This document shows, piece by piece, positions 22,066-33,669 of a stretch of 64,000 nucleotides of DNA. This stretch comes from Pohlia nutans (Eukaryota; Streptophyta; Bryopsida; Bryales; Mniaceae). Numbering within the stretch: position 1 is the stretch's first letter; each line of letters starts with the position of its first letter. Below the pieces are notes generated by a model. That model had not been told where the DNA came from. It saw only the letters and a list, made by a program, of their open reading frames with translations, and ran no database searches. Position numbers and translations under genes: made by a program. The stretch spans positions 1,118,501 to 1,182,500 of the forward strand of contig CM040093.1 in NCBI GenBank assembly GCA_022496805.1. Direction: 5' to 3'.

Positions 22066-22364
22066 AGTTTCTATAGTTTGCAAGAATTGGAAAAACCTTG
22101 TAAATCTTGATGAAGGTGAGTCACTCTGCATTTGATTCTAAAATTTCCAATTTCTTCTTCCATGTTTTCAAGCCTTTGAACGGAGCATGTCTTAGTCTCC
22201 ACAGTTTGCAAGAATTGGAAAATCCTTGTGATTATTGATGAAGGTGAGCCTGCATTTGATTCTAAAATTTTCACTTTCGTCTTCCGTGTTTTCAAGCCTT
22301 TGAACGGACCATGTCTTAGTCTCCACAATTTGCAAGAATTGGAAAATCCTTGTGATTATTGATA
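22066..22364 (+). repeat. Tandem repeat, about 125-bp unit, 2.5 copies
   Basis: TTTGCAAGAATTGGAAAA occurs at about 22078, 22206 and 22329, each followed by CCTTGTRAATMTTGATGAAGG or a variant. The copies in between share the TTTTCAAGCCTTTGAACGGA segment. Confidence 0.85.
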
Positions 22365-22611
22365 TGGATGGGACCGAATTTTATATCACCAAAACTACTA
22401 GTAATGATCATTGCATGCGTTGATTCTATGTGGACTTTCTTCTGTTCAAATTTGTTTGCTTTTTACCCAACATGTGCACTGTTCACATGTATGAGTGTCA
22501 AGTCAGTCACAGCAGATTACGCCATGCTTGCCTCATCATTCACTCGATCAGTTGTTGGAGATCTCTACCTATTTAACCTTGTGAGCTCATAAATCCTGAC
22601 ATATATTGATC

Positions 22612-23265
22612 GTTTTTGCTGCAAGGAGATTGCGCCGAAAGCTTCAAGGAACTCAATGCCGTCAACATCAGAGACACATTCCGCGTCTTGTTGCAGATGG
22701 GCGCCGTGCTCATTTTTGGCGGCCAAATGCCAGTCGTCAAGGTAATTAACCCCTGAGCACCCACTGCGTAACTATTTTCTCTAGTGTAGGAAAATTGGAC
22801 CCCCTGCTGCAAATCATCTGTACTTGTGAAAATGACTTCAGAGTCGCACGATCGACACTGTTGATCATTCTCATTTTGCAATCAATAAAGTGAGGTAACA
22901 TGAGAAATCGTTACCGTTGCAAGGATCAGTGATGCAGATGGCCATGCATATTGAGCGTTTTAGACGTTGAGCCGGGATTAATTGTTGAACCACAAATCAC
23001 TAAAGAATCACCCAAAATCAATTCACGGATTGCCGGTAAACATGGGATCATCCTGACGTGTTTCGATTTGTGTAGGTTGGAAGAATGGCGGGGCAGCTCA
23101 CGAAGCCGCGATCCGCGGATACCGAGACGGTGAACGGGATGGAACTCCCAAGCTACCAAGGGGACATAATCAACATGTCTAGGATCTGCCTACGTTGGAG
23201 GCCCGTGTGCTGGACCCGGCGCTGATGGTCGTTGCATACAGCCAGGCCGCGGCCACGTTGAACCA
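22612..23265 (+). pseudogene. Class II DAHP synthase (plant DHS) fragment, two exons, frameshifted
   Basis: The first exon (about 22612-22741) encodes [20 protein letters not shown] and then [20 protein letters not shown], ending VK with donor G|GTAATT. Class II 3-deoxy-D-arabino-heptulosonate 7-phosphate synthases, the first enzyme of the plastid shikimate pathway, have LQGGDCAESF here; one Gly is missing. The second exon begins at 23076 after TGTGTAG and encodes [15 protein letters not shown] and LPSYQGD, then needs a frameshift near 23175 to continue as [20 protein letters not shown]. Most of the enzyme is absent. A further coding-like stretch (LNASQALELSFIIAQ, about 23285-23340) follows that I do not recognise and that is not obviously DAHP synthase. 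Confidence 0.8.
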
Positions 23266-23419
23266 CACGCACTGCGACCCGTGTCTCAACGCCAGCCAAG
23301 CGCTAGAGCTCTCCTTCATCATTGCCCAATGCCTCCGCATGCAAGCGCCGCCTGGCCGATGGAAACAACTCGTTTCTCACCTCCCTCGTGGCGCATATTG
23401 CCAATGTATGCTTATTAGG

Positions 23420-24285
23420 AACTATCTCTCATCATCATCGATCACCGATCACCGCCAGTCCATTTTAATTGATCATTCCATTCAACCTGCCTCAGGCTAG
23501 CTAGCTTTGACAATTAATTGTCCACATTAATTCTTCTAGTAAGAGGTCAACTACGCCATTGGAACCATCATTCATGTATATACCCATTAATTCATATCTA
23601 TTTATGCTGATTCCCCGTCACAGGGGGATCAACAAACCTTGATCCATGCCGATTCGCATCATCTCTCACCAAGTTTGGTGCCCTCATGAAGATTTTCGTG
23701 GGACGCCGATTGTAATTGTCTTCCATTGTTCACATTCAACCGATTCTTCCCGAACAGACCTCATGATTCAAATTTGCTACCTCGGTCTTCACTACTTAAC
23801 GGTCGTCCAAATATTGAAGCAAATAGGAATGCAATTGATGAGCATTCCCAGAATCAGAGTAAATTGGCACCGTAACCCAGTCGTGAAGGATGCCCTTAAC
23901 CCCTAAAGGACCTCAGGGGTGTGTATGGTCAGTCATCGTGTGCCTCTGATACGGCCGGCAGCAAAAAAATCGCAACACAGGCTAGACGACCAAAGAATGA
24001 TCCAACCGCAGTGATGGGAGCTTCAGTTGGCAGCCACCTTCGTGCAGTAATGTGTAATCTTCTCAGGTGTTAACCAATCGATGTGTAATCTTCTCAACAG
24101 GCACAATTTATTTTTTTTATAAATTTCTACGCCCTCGATGGACAATCGCAACGGTGGCAGGCAGACGTGCAATCTCCCCCACCCAATCGTATTATTGGAT
24201 TTCGAAAATTTCCAACCTTCATGTTGTTGCGGTGCCAAATTATCTGTGAAGTGCGGAGCTTAGGGTGACCCAAAGAAGTGCAGGT
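23420..24285. other. Non-coding stretch, no feature seen
   Basis: Unremarkable AT-rich sequence between the DAHP synthase fragment and the GAGC-array terminus. I see no frame, RNA gene or element end that I can support. Confidence 0.4.
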
Positions 24286-24329
24286 TCACTTCTCCATGCC
24301 CCATTCCCCGGTCATAGGGGATAAATATT

Positions 24330-24480
24330 CCGTGGTAATGGGTCCCTTAAATCCCTAAAAATAGCCTAATATTCGAATATTTTCTAAATTTAGAATATTT
24401 GACGAAGTCAAACCGGACTTCACCGCTCTAAATTCTGTGCCTCACTGCTCACCGCTCACTGCTCATCGCTCACAAACTAG
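24330..24480. other. Second element terminus with GCTC array
   Basis: CCGTGGTAATGGGTCCC is followed by an inverted AATATTCGAATATT and then a tandem array (CTCACTGCTCACCGCTCACT and onward). The order matches the inner end of the inverted unit at 19338-19554, though the units have diverged. It directly abuts the end of the accessory frame at about 24480. Confidence 0.45.
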
Positions 24481-24512
24481 CGTCGTTGCTTCTCGACCTC
24501 CTTCCGCATCTT

Positions 24513-26206
24513 CTAGACGAGATCCGGGTACTTCTCCACCTGCGTGCTCCGGAGGACGGTCCCGACTTCTCTCATCGAAGTGTAGATAGGATGGTACTTC
24601 CTTTCTACCTTCTCCATCGCCTCCTGGACCGGCCTGAAGAAGTTCTCCTCTGATTCGTGCAGGGGTGGGATATCCGGTTCCGGTTCCCTACTCCGGGGAA
24701 TCTGCTCGCCAATCCGGACCTCCTCCGGTGCCTCCGGTTCCTCTCTCGCCGGTCTCGAGCCTCGCGTCCTCTTGGACTTCACCTTGACATTTCTCTGATG
24801 CCCGCTCGATTCCGGAGCCCGGGCCCTCTTTCCATCCCGAGACCCCCGGCCATGAACCGGTGTTGTCTTCCTGTGCTTCTTCTTCGGCGGGATCACTCCG
24901 GTCACGACCGTGTCCTGATCCTCGTCCTCTTCTTCATCTGGAATCCTTAGACGCCTCTTCACCTGCCCTCTGGGCCGCGCTCTAGAGGTGGTCGCCTCAT
25001 CCGGTGCAACCTGGTCCGGTTCTTCCTCCTCACTCTCGACTACGTCTGGAATCTTCAGGAGCCTCTTCACTTGACCTCGGGTGCGCGCTCTGAAGGGGGC
25101 CGCCTCCTCCGGTGCACCCTGGTCCGGTTCTTCCTCTTCGGCTAGGATCTCCGGAGGCTCCTGTCGGTCTTCCTCTGCATCCGGATTGGCTGCCACCTGC
25201 TCCTCCTCATCTTTCTCTTCTTGCTCTTCTTCCTCTTCCTGCTCTTCCTGCTCTTCGCTATCCGAGTTGTCCTCGTCCTCGTCCTTGTCCTTCGGATTCT
25301 CCTCCCGGTTTGTTGGCGGCTCCCCGTCTACGATCCTCCGGCGGCCCTCCCACAGTACCTTCTCTCTAGCAGTGAGGAGTCCGTGTTGGGCATACAAATG
25401 ATAAACAAAAGGGGTCAGAGGACATCCTTTTCGCCCTCCAATCTTGAGCGCCTCCCAGGTCACCAGCTCGTACAAGATGAGTCCCCACCCGGTTTTCCGG
25501 TCGTGCAAGTAGGCCTCGTAAATGGCATCCATCAATTTGATCGTGCAGGTGGTGGGCTTGTCCGGGCTCAAAATTGGCACCAAGAACCGCAGCAGGCGCC
25601 TCTCCCGGTCTACCCTGCAATCATCCACCCGAAAACCATCCTTGTCAGAAACCGGGTTCACAAATCTTTGCTTCACTCACCCGGAATCCTGCTTCGTCTT
25701 GTCGTAGCCAAAAAGGCTGTTCGGAAACTTGTACGTCGCGCGCCAGTGCTTTACTGTCCAATTCTTCCACTGTCCCCGGATTCCATCACCCCGGAATTCA
25801 GCTACCACCTGGCCTCCGGCTAATTCCTGCAACACGCCATTGTCGAGGATGTCCTAGGGCAGGTAGAGGAACTCCTCGCATCCAATCTTCCGTAAATCCT
25901 GCCGCAGCTGCTCCCTACGTTCCGGATTGGCCGGGATAACCGGGCGCACTAGCTTCTCCGGGATCGGTTGTCCAAGTCTCCACTCGTCTTTCCGCCCCAT
26001 CGCCACCGGCTCCAAACCCTCCTTTGCCTGATTGCGCGCGCTCCTTCTAAGCTCCCGGAGGACTCGCTCGCCGCCCGGTCGCTCTTCCTCCACACTCGCG
26101 GCGTCCGGAAACACGAAAATCTGGCGCCTGGAAGGACTGGAAACACTGTGCGGGAAGGAATAGTGGACCGCCCTATTTAAAGCCGCCCATTTCAAGGCGC
26201 GAAATG
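24513..26206 (-). pseudogene. Retroelement-type accessory frame, acidic C-terminus, two stops
   Basis: One minus-strand frame spans roughly 26206-24477, broken by stops near 25852 (TAG) and 25677 and ending near 24510. Residues in the middle (CTIKLMDAIYEAYLH, TGWGLILYELVTWEALKIGG, PFVYHLYAQHG) resemble the domain found in plant transposon-encoded accessory proteins. The order of hydrophobic positions is like the frame at 33162-33340 (TIETLIDREMHW, LLDFYFPS). It is followed by a long Glu/Asp/Gln tract and Arg-rich blocks. It starts immediately beyond the 3' LTR of the neighbouring Ty3 element and shares no frame with it. Probably an accessory reading frame of a different, partly deleted retroelement. 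Confidence 0.45.
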
Positions 26207-26451
26207 CAGCCGGGTCCAGCAGAGACCCGTCCATCCCCACCCGGTTCCAGTCCGGATTCCACGCCTAGTCCGGATACCTGGCGCCAAACCGAACCCGAGT
26301 AATAACTCTCCAGTGCGCGCGAGCGCCTCTTTCGCATAAATAACTAAATGTGCCATTATGGCCGCTCCCACACTCATTTATGGGGATTCGGGCTACTTCT
26401 AGCTACCCTAAAACCCTAACTCACTACTTCTAGGCCGAACGAGGTTCAACA
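26207..26451 (-). repeat. 3' LTR
   Basis: It matches the 32392-32625 LTR over about 235 bp, beginning TGTTGAACCTCG on the minus strand. Compared with the 5' LTR it carries a small insertion (CTCACTA near 26421) and base changes. The last 10 bases at the low-coordinate end do not match, so this boundary is uncertain by about 10 bp. Confidence 0.85.
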
Positions 26452-26539
26452 TTACCCATTTTCCAAATGTGAGCGTCCCCGCGAACACTCGCATTCTAAA
26501 CTCATCCTTCCGAAGAGCCTTCCTTGGAATTCCCCCTTT

Positions 26540-28964
26540 CCGATCCGGAATCCTCTTCGGATACGGATTCCAGATAATACTTCTTCACCCGCGATCCGTT
26601 CACCTGGGTGTCCATCCATTTTCCTTCTAGATCCTCCAACTAGAGGGATCCGTTGGGAAAAGTTTATGTCACTTTGTAGGGTCCTAGCCACCGGGTGTGC
26701 AACTTACCCGGAAACTTTTGGTGCTGGCTATCATACAACAACACCAATCCTCCTTCTCGGATTCCATGATCCGCCGGTAGTCGGTCGTCGAAGGCCTCCT
26801 TCCGGTTGACTTGGATCCACCGGTTTCTCTCGAGTGCTTCAACTCGACCTTCCTCCAAATCCTCAATGGCCAGCAACCGGGGTGTAAGGTCCTCTACCCG
26901 GGTCCCCAACCGGGCTGCCATAATCCGGTAGGTCTCCACTATCAGCTCAATCCCGTGTACTGCCTCCTGACCGAAAACCATAAAATACGGCGTCTTTCCG
27001 GTCGTCGTCTTCTCCGAGGTGTTGTATGCATGTATAGCTGATGCAAGTTTCCGGTCCCAGTCCGTCTTGTGCGCGGAAACCACTTTGTTCAAGATCTTCC
27101 CCACGATCCCGTTCGATCTTTCTGTCAGCCCATTGGCCTTCGGGTTATAGGGTGTGGTCTTCCGGTGCTTGATGGCGTACTTGGTCGTGATGTCCACTAT
27201 GACATCATTCAGAAAGTGCTTACCCCGGTCACTCACCAGCTCCAAGGGGTATCCAAACCTCATCATAATTTCCTCGAACGGAAATCCGGCTGCAGTCCGG
27301 GCGTCATTCTTCTGGGTTGCTCGGGCTTCCACCCACTTGGTTGCATAATCTGTAGCCAAGATGATGTACCTCTTCCGATCCGAGTTGATTGGGATTATTG
27401 GTCCTACAAAATCAATGCCCCACTTCACAAAAGGGGCCAGTGGTACGATCGGAGTTAGCGGCCAATGATTTCGGAATCCGGGAGCTCCGGTCCTTTGGCA
27501 CTGGTCGCAACTCCGGATGAACTTCCTCACATCCCGGATGATAAATGGCCACCAGTACCCGACGCTCTTAATCCGGTTCACCGTACTCATGGTAGCCAAA
27601 TGTCCTCCGGAATCTCCCGCATGAAGGGCCTCCATCACACCCTTCCGTTCTCCGGGTTCCAGACAGCGTCTGATCTTATTATCCGCGCCCATCCGGAATA
27701 AAACTCCGGATTTCAGCGTATAAGGAGCCGCCTTGTACTGGAACATGCTCTTCTCCTCCCGGGTCATCTCCTCCGGGTATCTCCTCGTCATCAGGTACTC
27801 GATGATGTCCCTGAATTCTGATGACTGTGGATTCCCTACCTGGAATACCCCTACTTCCAAGGACACTTCTTCTTCCGGAAACTCATTCAGAAAATGAGAG
27901 GAGATGTCCTCTACTGCCGCTAGCCCTTGCATCTGGGAAAGGTAATCCGCGTTGGAGTTTGCCTTTCCGGGTTTCACCACCACTTTGTAGTTGAATTCCT
28001 GCAGCAGCAATATCCATCGGACAATCCTCCCGGACAGATCCGGTTTATTCACGAGGTATTTCAGTGAATCATGATCCGTATGAAAAATCACCTTATACCC
28101 CAGTAAATAATGCCAGAACTTCTTGCAAGAATAAACCACTGCTAACGCCTCCCGCTCCGTGGTGGTGTAATTGCGCTCTGCAGAACTCATCTGCCGGCTA
28201 GCGTAGTAAACCGCATTCTCCTTCTGCTGGTCATCGAATTGCCACAGAATCGCTCCTAGGCACCATCCGGATGCATCGATGGTCACATGGAATTCCTTTG
28301 TCTAAACCGGAGGCGACAGAACCGGAGCACACACCAACTGCTTCTTCAAATCTTCAAGCGCCGCTTGTCTCTCGGCTGTCCACCGGAATTCTTCAGCCTT
28401 CTTCAGTAGCTCCGTCAACAGCATGGCCCTCCGGGCGTAATTCTCGATGAATCTCCGGTAGTACCCTACACATCCCAGAAAACCTCTGACCTCCCGTACA
28501 TTCCGGGGAGCTAGCAAAGCCAGGATCACAATTACCTTGTCAATGTCGACCTGCAAGCCCTTTCCACTGACCACGTGTCCCAGCAGCAATCCGGATTGCA
28601 TTCCAAAGAAGCATTTTCCGGGATGTAGCTTCAAGTTCGTCTCTTGGCATCTTTGGAATGTCTTCCGGAGGTGCTCTAGATGCTCCTTCCGGTTCCCGAA
28701 CACGGCGAAATCATCGATGAAGACTTCCAGGAAATGGCGAAGAAAATCTTTAATAATATGCATCATCAAACGTTGGAAGGTCCCTAGGGCATTACATAGC
28801 CCGAAAGGCATCCGATTGAAGGCAAACATTCCCCACTCCGTCGTGAACGTCGTCTTCAGCTGGTCGTTCTCCCGGATGGATACTTGGTTGTATCTTGAGA
28901 AACCAAGAAGATACAACCAGGTGTACAGCTTCTTGAGATACCTGGTTGTATCTTGAGAAACCAT
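26540..28964 (-). pseudogene. pol part 2: RT palm/thumb, RNase H, integrase
   Basis: A single frame runs from about 28880 to 26664 with TAG at 28287-28289 (in PPV*TKEFHV), then continues past a TAA at about 26664 and a TAG into a short integrase C-terminus (GKWMDTQVNGSRVKKYY). Visible in order: RT motif FIDDFAVFG with GHVVSGKGLQVD; RNase H start TIDASGWCLGAILW, TTTEREALAV and TDHDSLKYL; integrase zinc finger H-x-H-type (HAGDSGGH ... CDQCQRTG); and the catalytic core with GIDFVGP, LVSDRGKHF and ERSNGIVGK. The stops look like CAG to TAG changes, consistent with methylation-driven decay. Confidence 0.85.
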
Positions 28965-31095
28965 CCAAGAAGTTGTACAGCTCCTGTCCTGCCACGTGGT
29001 CTAATATGATATCCGTGAAGGGCAATGGGAAGTAGTCCTTCTTCGTGGCAGCATTGAGTTTCCGGAAATCTTGGCAAACCCGGATCTTCACCTTCCCGTC
29101 CGCCCCGGTTTTCTTGGGCACCACTACGATTGGTAATACCCACTCTGAATTGTTAACCGGATAGAGGAATCCGGCTTCTAGTAACCGGTCAATCTCCTCT
29201 TTCACCATCAGGGAGTACCTCGGGTTTAGCCGGTATTGTCGCTGCCGAACCGGAGTAGCACCATCCACCAAATCTATCTGGTGTTCGCCTAGTTCAGCCG
29301 GGATTCCTCGCAGATCCGTGGGAGCCCATGCAAAGACATCCGCGTAGCTGGCTAGCAATCGTCCGTACTCCTCTTTCTCCTCCGGGCCCATCGTTTTTCC
29401 TATGAAAATTTTCTTCCCGGTCTCCACTTCCAACTCCTCGAAGTCCTTTGGAGAGACCACCCCCTTAACCTTCTCTGGTTCCTGCTCTTCCGGATACATG
29501 GGTACCTGGCTCCACGACACCGGATCCGTTCCTGTCATCCGTGTTGGCTGCCCGACAGGGTCAGTGATTTGCCGTTGCACCCACTTTTTTGAAAGTGATA
29601 CGCAGGATTCGCCTAAGGAGCGATCCTTTGCTTCCGGAGTCTCCGTCTTGGGCATTTCCAGTGCAATGGCCACACCTTCCTCCTCGACGTTAGCCGGAAA
29701 CTCGAAATCCTTCTCCACCAGACTAGCAAACTCCACCACTAGGTAGCTCGTCTGTGCGTCGGAGTCCTCCGGGTCTGACCAGTCCGTGGTGTATCCGTCC
29801 GTCTCGCTGGTCTCTCCTTCGTGTGCGAGATGACGCCAAGGAATTCGGAATGGGGGTTTTCCCACCCGGAATTCCTTCTCCCCCCAATCCACCACTACCT
29901 TGGCTAGATATAGCCAAGGTCGCCCGAGTAACATCCGGAAGGGTCGCCCTGACTCCACCCGGATAATCACGTAGTTTAGTAAGTACGTGTGAATGCCAAT
30001 CCGGGAGGGAACTCGGGATAGTAGTCCCACTGGAACTACCCAAGATTGGTCCGCCATCCGGAGTACCAATTTCGTGTCCTCTAGGGAGGTGTATCCCAAA
30101 TCAAAAGCTGTATCCTCCAACATGAGGTGGACTCCAGATCCTCCATCCACCGGAACACGGTGAATGCTACAACCATCTACCTCCACTGTAATTTCCGGAG
30201 CACCAAAGTCTTCCACCTTTGCGAAATTTGCCGCTACCCCCGGAAGCTTGTACCTCTTCTTCCTTCGCTGGATCCAGGTTTCCCGGATCACCTTTTGGTA
30301 GTTGACATTATCATGCAGAAGTTGACCTATGGTCACATTGGCTCGCTGGTCCTTAATGTCCTGCAAAATATCATACTCATCTACCCAGATTTTGGGATCC
30401 GGTTGGAAAATAACCGGTTGATCATCAAACCGGACTTTCCGTAGATTCGGGGCGTCACCCGGATCTACTAACTGCTGCCTAACTTCTTGACTAATGTCCC
30501 TATCTATTCTACTTGGTCCTACCCCTTTTTCTAACTCTATTGGGGGTACAAATTCTACAGGAACCCGGACAGTTACATGCGAGTCACTCTCCAAATCCGG
30601 TTCCTTTCTACTACGGGTTGAAACTTTATTCACCGCAATTTCCTCCTTTCCCGGTAGCCCCACCTCACGTCATTTTTCCGGATTCTCCACTCCGGACGTG
30701 TGGCCGTACTTCCCGTAGTTTTGGCAAGGTAGCTGCAACATCCCGACCTATTGTGAAGACGGCAGTAGGCAATTGTTGGCGTAATGTCCCGGTCCTCCGC
30801 AATTGTAGCAGTAAATTACGCGCTCCGAATATCCGGTTGGCTGATTTCCCGGATTCGCGCTTGATCCGACTCCCGGAAAACTCCTAGGTGGTACGTTCTG
30901 GGGTCGAGGCGCCTGACCCCTACCTCTCCCGTATCCTGGCTGGATCTGGTAAATCGGCTGCATTTCTTCCTCGTCTTCCTCATCCGGAATAGTGTAATAC
31001 ACTCCGGTTTCTGGGTCCACAAATTGGACTGACCTCTAGGAAACCGGTTGCATACACTCACTGGCGAAGTGGCCATGATCCTTGCAGCGCGAACA
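28792..31095 (-). pseudogene. gag zinc knuckles, protease and RT fingers
   Basis: This continues the gag frame after TAG 31096-31098. Two CCHC knuckles are visible (CSRCKDHGHFASEC and CYNCGGPGHYANNC), with nonsense codons between and after them near 31021, 30748 and 30664. Protease follows with active-site VDGGSGVHLM, then RT text ending ELYNFLDGFSRYNQV. There, around 28890-28975, a partial duplication of this segment shifts the frame, separating it from the RT catalytic part. Confidence 0.85.
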
Positions 31096-32205
31096 CTAGA
31101 CATAAGACCAGCTGGTAGGAACGATTTTCCTAGGCATTCGGTTCTCCGCCAAATTCACCCGGATCGCCTCCAGCGATTCCTTGATGCTCTTCATCACATC
31201 ATCTTGCTCTACCTTGACCCAAACCATACCCTTGTCCCGTCCGGACTTCACTACCTTGGAACTCTGGGTTCTCTCGTACTTCGACTCCGGTTCACTTTCC
31301 GAGCTTCCGGATTCTTCCGTCTTACTATCCACGCTGCTCGAACTGTCGGCGCTCTCGGACTCGGAGTATTTCTTCTTCTTCTTCCGGTCTCTATGGCGGT
31401 GCTTCTTACTCTTTTCTTCCTTCTGGTCACTCCTCTTCAGCGACTTCCGGAGTGACTGGGCAGAATTCTCATAGTTCTGAGCAGCCTCTATGGCTTCCCA
31501 GAGACTCGCCGGTATGCTCTGCCGGATATGAAATTCCATCTCCTTGGGGAATCCGGCCACGTACCATTCCACTTGCACGCTGGGGGCGATTTCAGTGGTG
31601 AGTTTCTGGATAAGCCCCTTCACCCGCTGTCCGTACTTCCGGACAGACTCTGTCTTCTTCATGGTCATCGTGCTCAGGCGCCCGAGTGCTCTGGCTTCCC
31701 CTCCTGCTTCCCGGAAAGTCTGGACAAAGGCACTAGTCAGCTTGTCCGAGTCTTCTCTCACGTCTACCGGAACGTCCAAGTACCACTTCAGCGCTTTACC
31801 CTTGAGAAGTCCGGCGAACACCCGGAGTCTGGACTCCGGATCTTCTTGGTTCGCTCGGGCAGTGGCGACAGACTCGTCCAGCCAATCATCCACATCGTTC
31901 TCACCATCTCTCCTGAATCTGTTATACTTCAACCGCGTGAGTGGGCCCCTTCTTACCACCTCCATCGGTAGTTCTTCTTCTCCTCCTGAATCCGGACGAG
32001 CGTCACCCTCCGGTTGGAAACCCGGAACGTGGTGCTCCACAACCGGAACAACAACCTCCTCCGGTCGCGTGGCGTAGAAAATCTCTTCTCCCGGGGGGTT
32101 GAATTCCCTTGCCAACGCTGTCGGGACAACACTGGCGACCGCTCTCTTTTGTACGGATCGGGTGATCCTTTTTGCTCTAGATTCACTCCATTGCCCTTGA
32201 GTCAT
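31096..32205 (-). CDS. gag capsid part, 369 codons
   Basis: ATG 32205 to TAG 31096. The capsid-like core reads FAGLLKGKALKWYLDV, FVQTFREAGGEA and YGQRVKGLIQKL, typical of retrotransposon gag (capsid) domains. It is followed by a Lys/Ser/Glu-rich linker (KKHRHRDRKKKKK). It is in the same frame as the zinc knuckles, so the full gag-pol was probably one polyprotein. Confidence 0.85.
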   Translation of the reverse strand: MTQGQWSESRAKRITRSVQKRAVASVVPTALAREFNPPGEEIFYATRPEEVVVPVVEHHVPGFQPEGDARPDSGGEEELPMEVVRRGPLTRLKYNRFRRDGENDVDDWLDESVATARANQEDPESRLRVFAGLLKGKALKWYLDVPVDVREDSDKLTSAFVQTFREAGGEARALGRLSTMTMKKTESVRKYGQRVKGLIQKLTTEIAPSVQVEWYVAGFPKEMEFHIRQSIPASLWEAIEAAQNYENSAQSLRKSLKRSDQKEEKSKKHRHRDRKKKKKYSESESADSSSSVDSKTEESGSSESEPESKYERTQSSKVVKSGRDKGMVWVKVEQDDVMKSIKESLEAIRVNLAENRMPRKIVPTSWSYV

Positions 32206-32363
32206 GAAGCGTATCCGGTAATCATCGGATGCTTCTCCTTCTTACTCTGAACTCGCACTTGCAACTTTCAGAGGTAGGGTCTTCTTCAGCAAACCGGACG
32301 CAAACAGGTACCCTCGCCTAACATCCGCGCAGATTCTGGATGACTCCTTGGCTTCTCAGCTTT

Positions 32364-32385
32364 GGAATCCTCGGCAGCGGCGCCA
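32364..32385 (-). promoter_or_regulatory. Primer binding site, tRNA-Asp type
   Basis: Six bases inside the 5' LTR, the minus strand reads TGGCGCCGCTGCCGAGGA, close to the complement of a plant tRNA-Asp 3' end and used by Athila/Tat elements. This fixes element orientation. Confidence 0.75.
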
Positions 32386-32391
32386 AAATTT

Positions 32392-32625
32392 TGTCCGTCC
32401 AGCAAAGACCTGTCCATCCCCACCCGGTTCTAGTCCGGATTCCACGCCCAGTCCGGATACCTGTCGCCAAACCGGACCCGAGTAATAACTCTCCAGTGCG
32501 CGCGAGCGCCTCTTTCGCATAAATAACTAAATGTGCCATTATGGCCGCTCCCACACTCATTTATGGGGATTCGGGCTACTCCTAGCTACCCTAAAACCCT
32601 AACTTCTAGGCCGAACGAGGTTCGA
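32392..32625 (-). repeat. 5' LTR
   Basis: 234 bp on the minus strand, from TGTCGAACCTCG to GGACGGACA. It matches the 3' LTR. A CCCTAAAACCCTAAC run in both LTRs resembles plant telomere repeats but is too short to mean more. Confidence 0.88.
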
Positions 32626-32719
32626 CAATGCGCGTCGTCCCTGGTCGGCACCCCCAACTTGTGCGCAGGGGCCAATTCGCACGAGGGACGCGATGTACAA
32701 AACCCTAGCCTTCTAGTCG

Positions 32720-33641
32720 ATGCGACTAGTGCGGGAGTGGCGGGACTACGCGGCCAACTACGCGGACGAGGCGAAGTTCATCAAGGCGATCGGCGTGGAG
32801 GAATTCGTGGCACTCGACTGGGATAACCCCAAACGCACACCACGCATGGCGCTAATCGAGGAGTTCGTCAACGTTGCCGTCGTCACCACCGACCAGATCG
32901 AGGCCCGAGTGCGCAACCAGCTGGTCACCATTGACCCTGCCACAATCAACCAAGTGTTGAAGCTTCCGTTCGGCATCACGATGGAACCACTCCCATCTGA
33001 CCAGTACCCACCTGGTCGACTGGCGGAGTGTACAGCCTTCGGGAAGAGTCCCGAAGGCTACAGCATCTGCAAGTGCAAACCCCACCATCAACCGAGAATG
33101 ACGGCGTTCACTCAAGGCCTCGGGTTCAAACGCAAGACGACCTACATCAGCACCGAGAGCTTTGACGTATTGTGCACAATCGAGACCCTCATTGACAGGG
33201 AGATGCACTGGAACTGGGCGAAATGGATATTCAACTCCATTGTTATCGACATCAAGACGATGCAGAACAAGCCGACCTCGATTTGTCCTTCAGCCGAGGT
33301 ACTGGACTTACTACTCGACTTTTATTTTCCTAGCACTGAACCAGGATACGAGCACGCCACGGTTGCCCAGCAGAACACAGGCGACCGACGTCGCCACACG
33401 GAGAATTCCAAAAACAACTCCCGCGGCCCCAACTACATCCTCGAACAGGGCGGACTCGGAGTCGATCGAGGATCAAAGGCCCCCATCACTCCTACTTCAC
33501 ATGTCGACCCTGGAAAAACCTCAACTGCCCAGCCCACAGGACAGCAGAGCTCCTCCAGCAACTCCACGGCACCAACTGCTGCCGACACCTTTCCATCTCC
33601 GACACGACAGACCTCGTCTCGACGGGAGACACGCTCAACAC
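32720..33641 (+). pseudogene. Non-autonomous retroelement-type frame, 5' part, split by the CACTA
   Basis: An open frame from 32720 reads MRLVREWRDYAANYADEAK and VTIDPATINQVLKLPFGI, resembling plant transposon accessory or ORF1-type proteins (a hydrophobic helical N-terminal domain). A Ser/Thr/Pro-rich part follows. It is interrupted after codon 307 by the CACTA insertion. Removing the transposon and one CAC restores the frame exactly into 52563 onward (..RSTRKRDRLPTPPIPR..). The start is provisional because upstream sequence is the Ty3 LTR. Confidence 0.75.
33639..33641. other. CACTA target-site duplication, left copy (CAC)
   Basis: CAC precedes the left terminal repeat and is repeated at 52560-52562. 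A 3-bp duplication is the rule for CACTA elements. Confidence 0.9.
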
Positions 33642-33669
33642 CACTACAAGAAAACCAGCCCAATGTGAC
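33642..33669 (+). repeat. CACTA terminal inverted repeat, left
   Basis: 28 bp, starting CACTACAAGAAAACCAGCCC; identical to the complement of 52532-52559. Beyond it the two ends diverge. Confidence 0.95.

Larger units (their letters stand above)
26207..32625 (-). mobile_element. Ty3-type LTR retrotransposon (Athila/Tat-like), decayed
   Basis: The order on the minus strand is 5' LTR, PBS, gag, protease, reverse transcriptase, RNase H, integrase, 3' LTR, which defines the Ty3 superfamily. A tRNA-Asp-type primer site and the FIDDFAVFG form of the RT active site favour the Athila/Tat side. The two LTRs differ at several positions and the coding frame holds at least five nonsense codons and a frameshifting duplication, so it is inactive. 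No exact target duplication was found. Confidence 0.9.

Noticed and set aside
26400..26425. Telomere-like CCCTAAAACCCTAAC (also at 32588)
   Set aside because: Part of the Ty3 LTR, two imperfect units only; not telomeric DNA.
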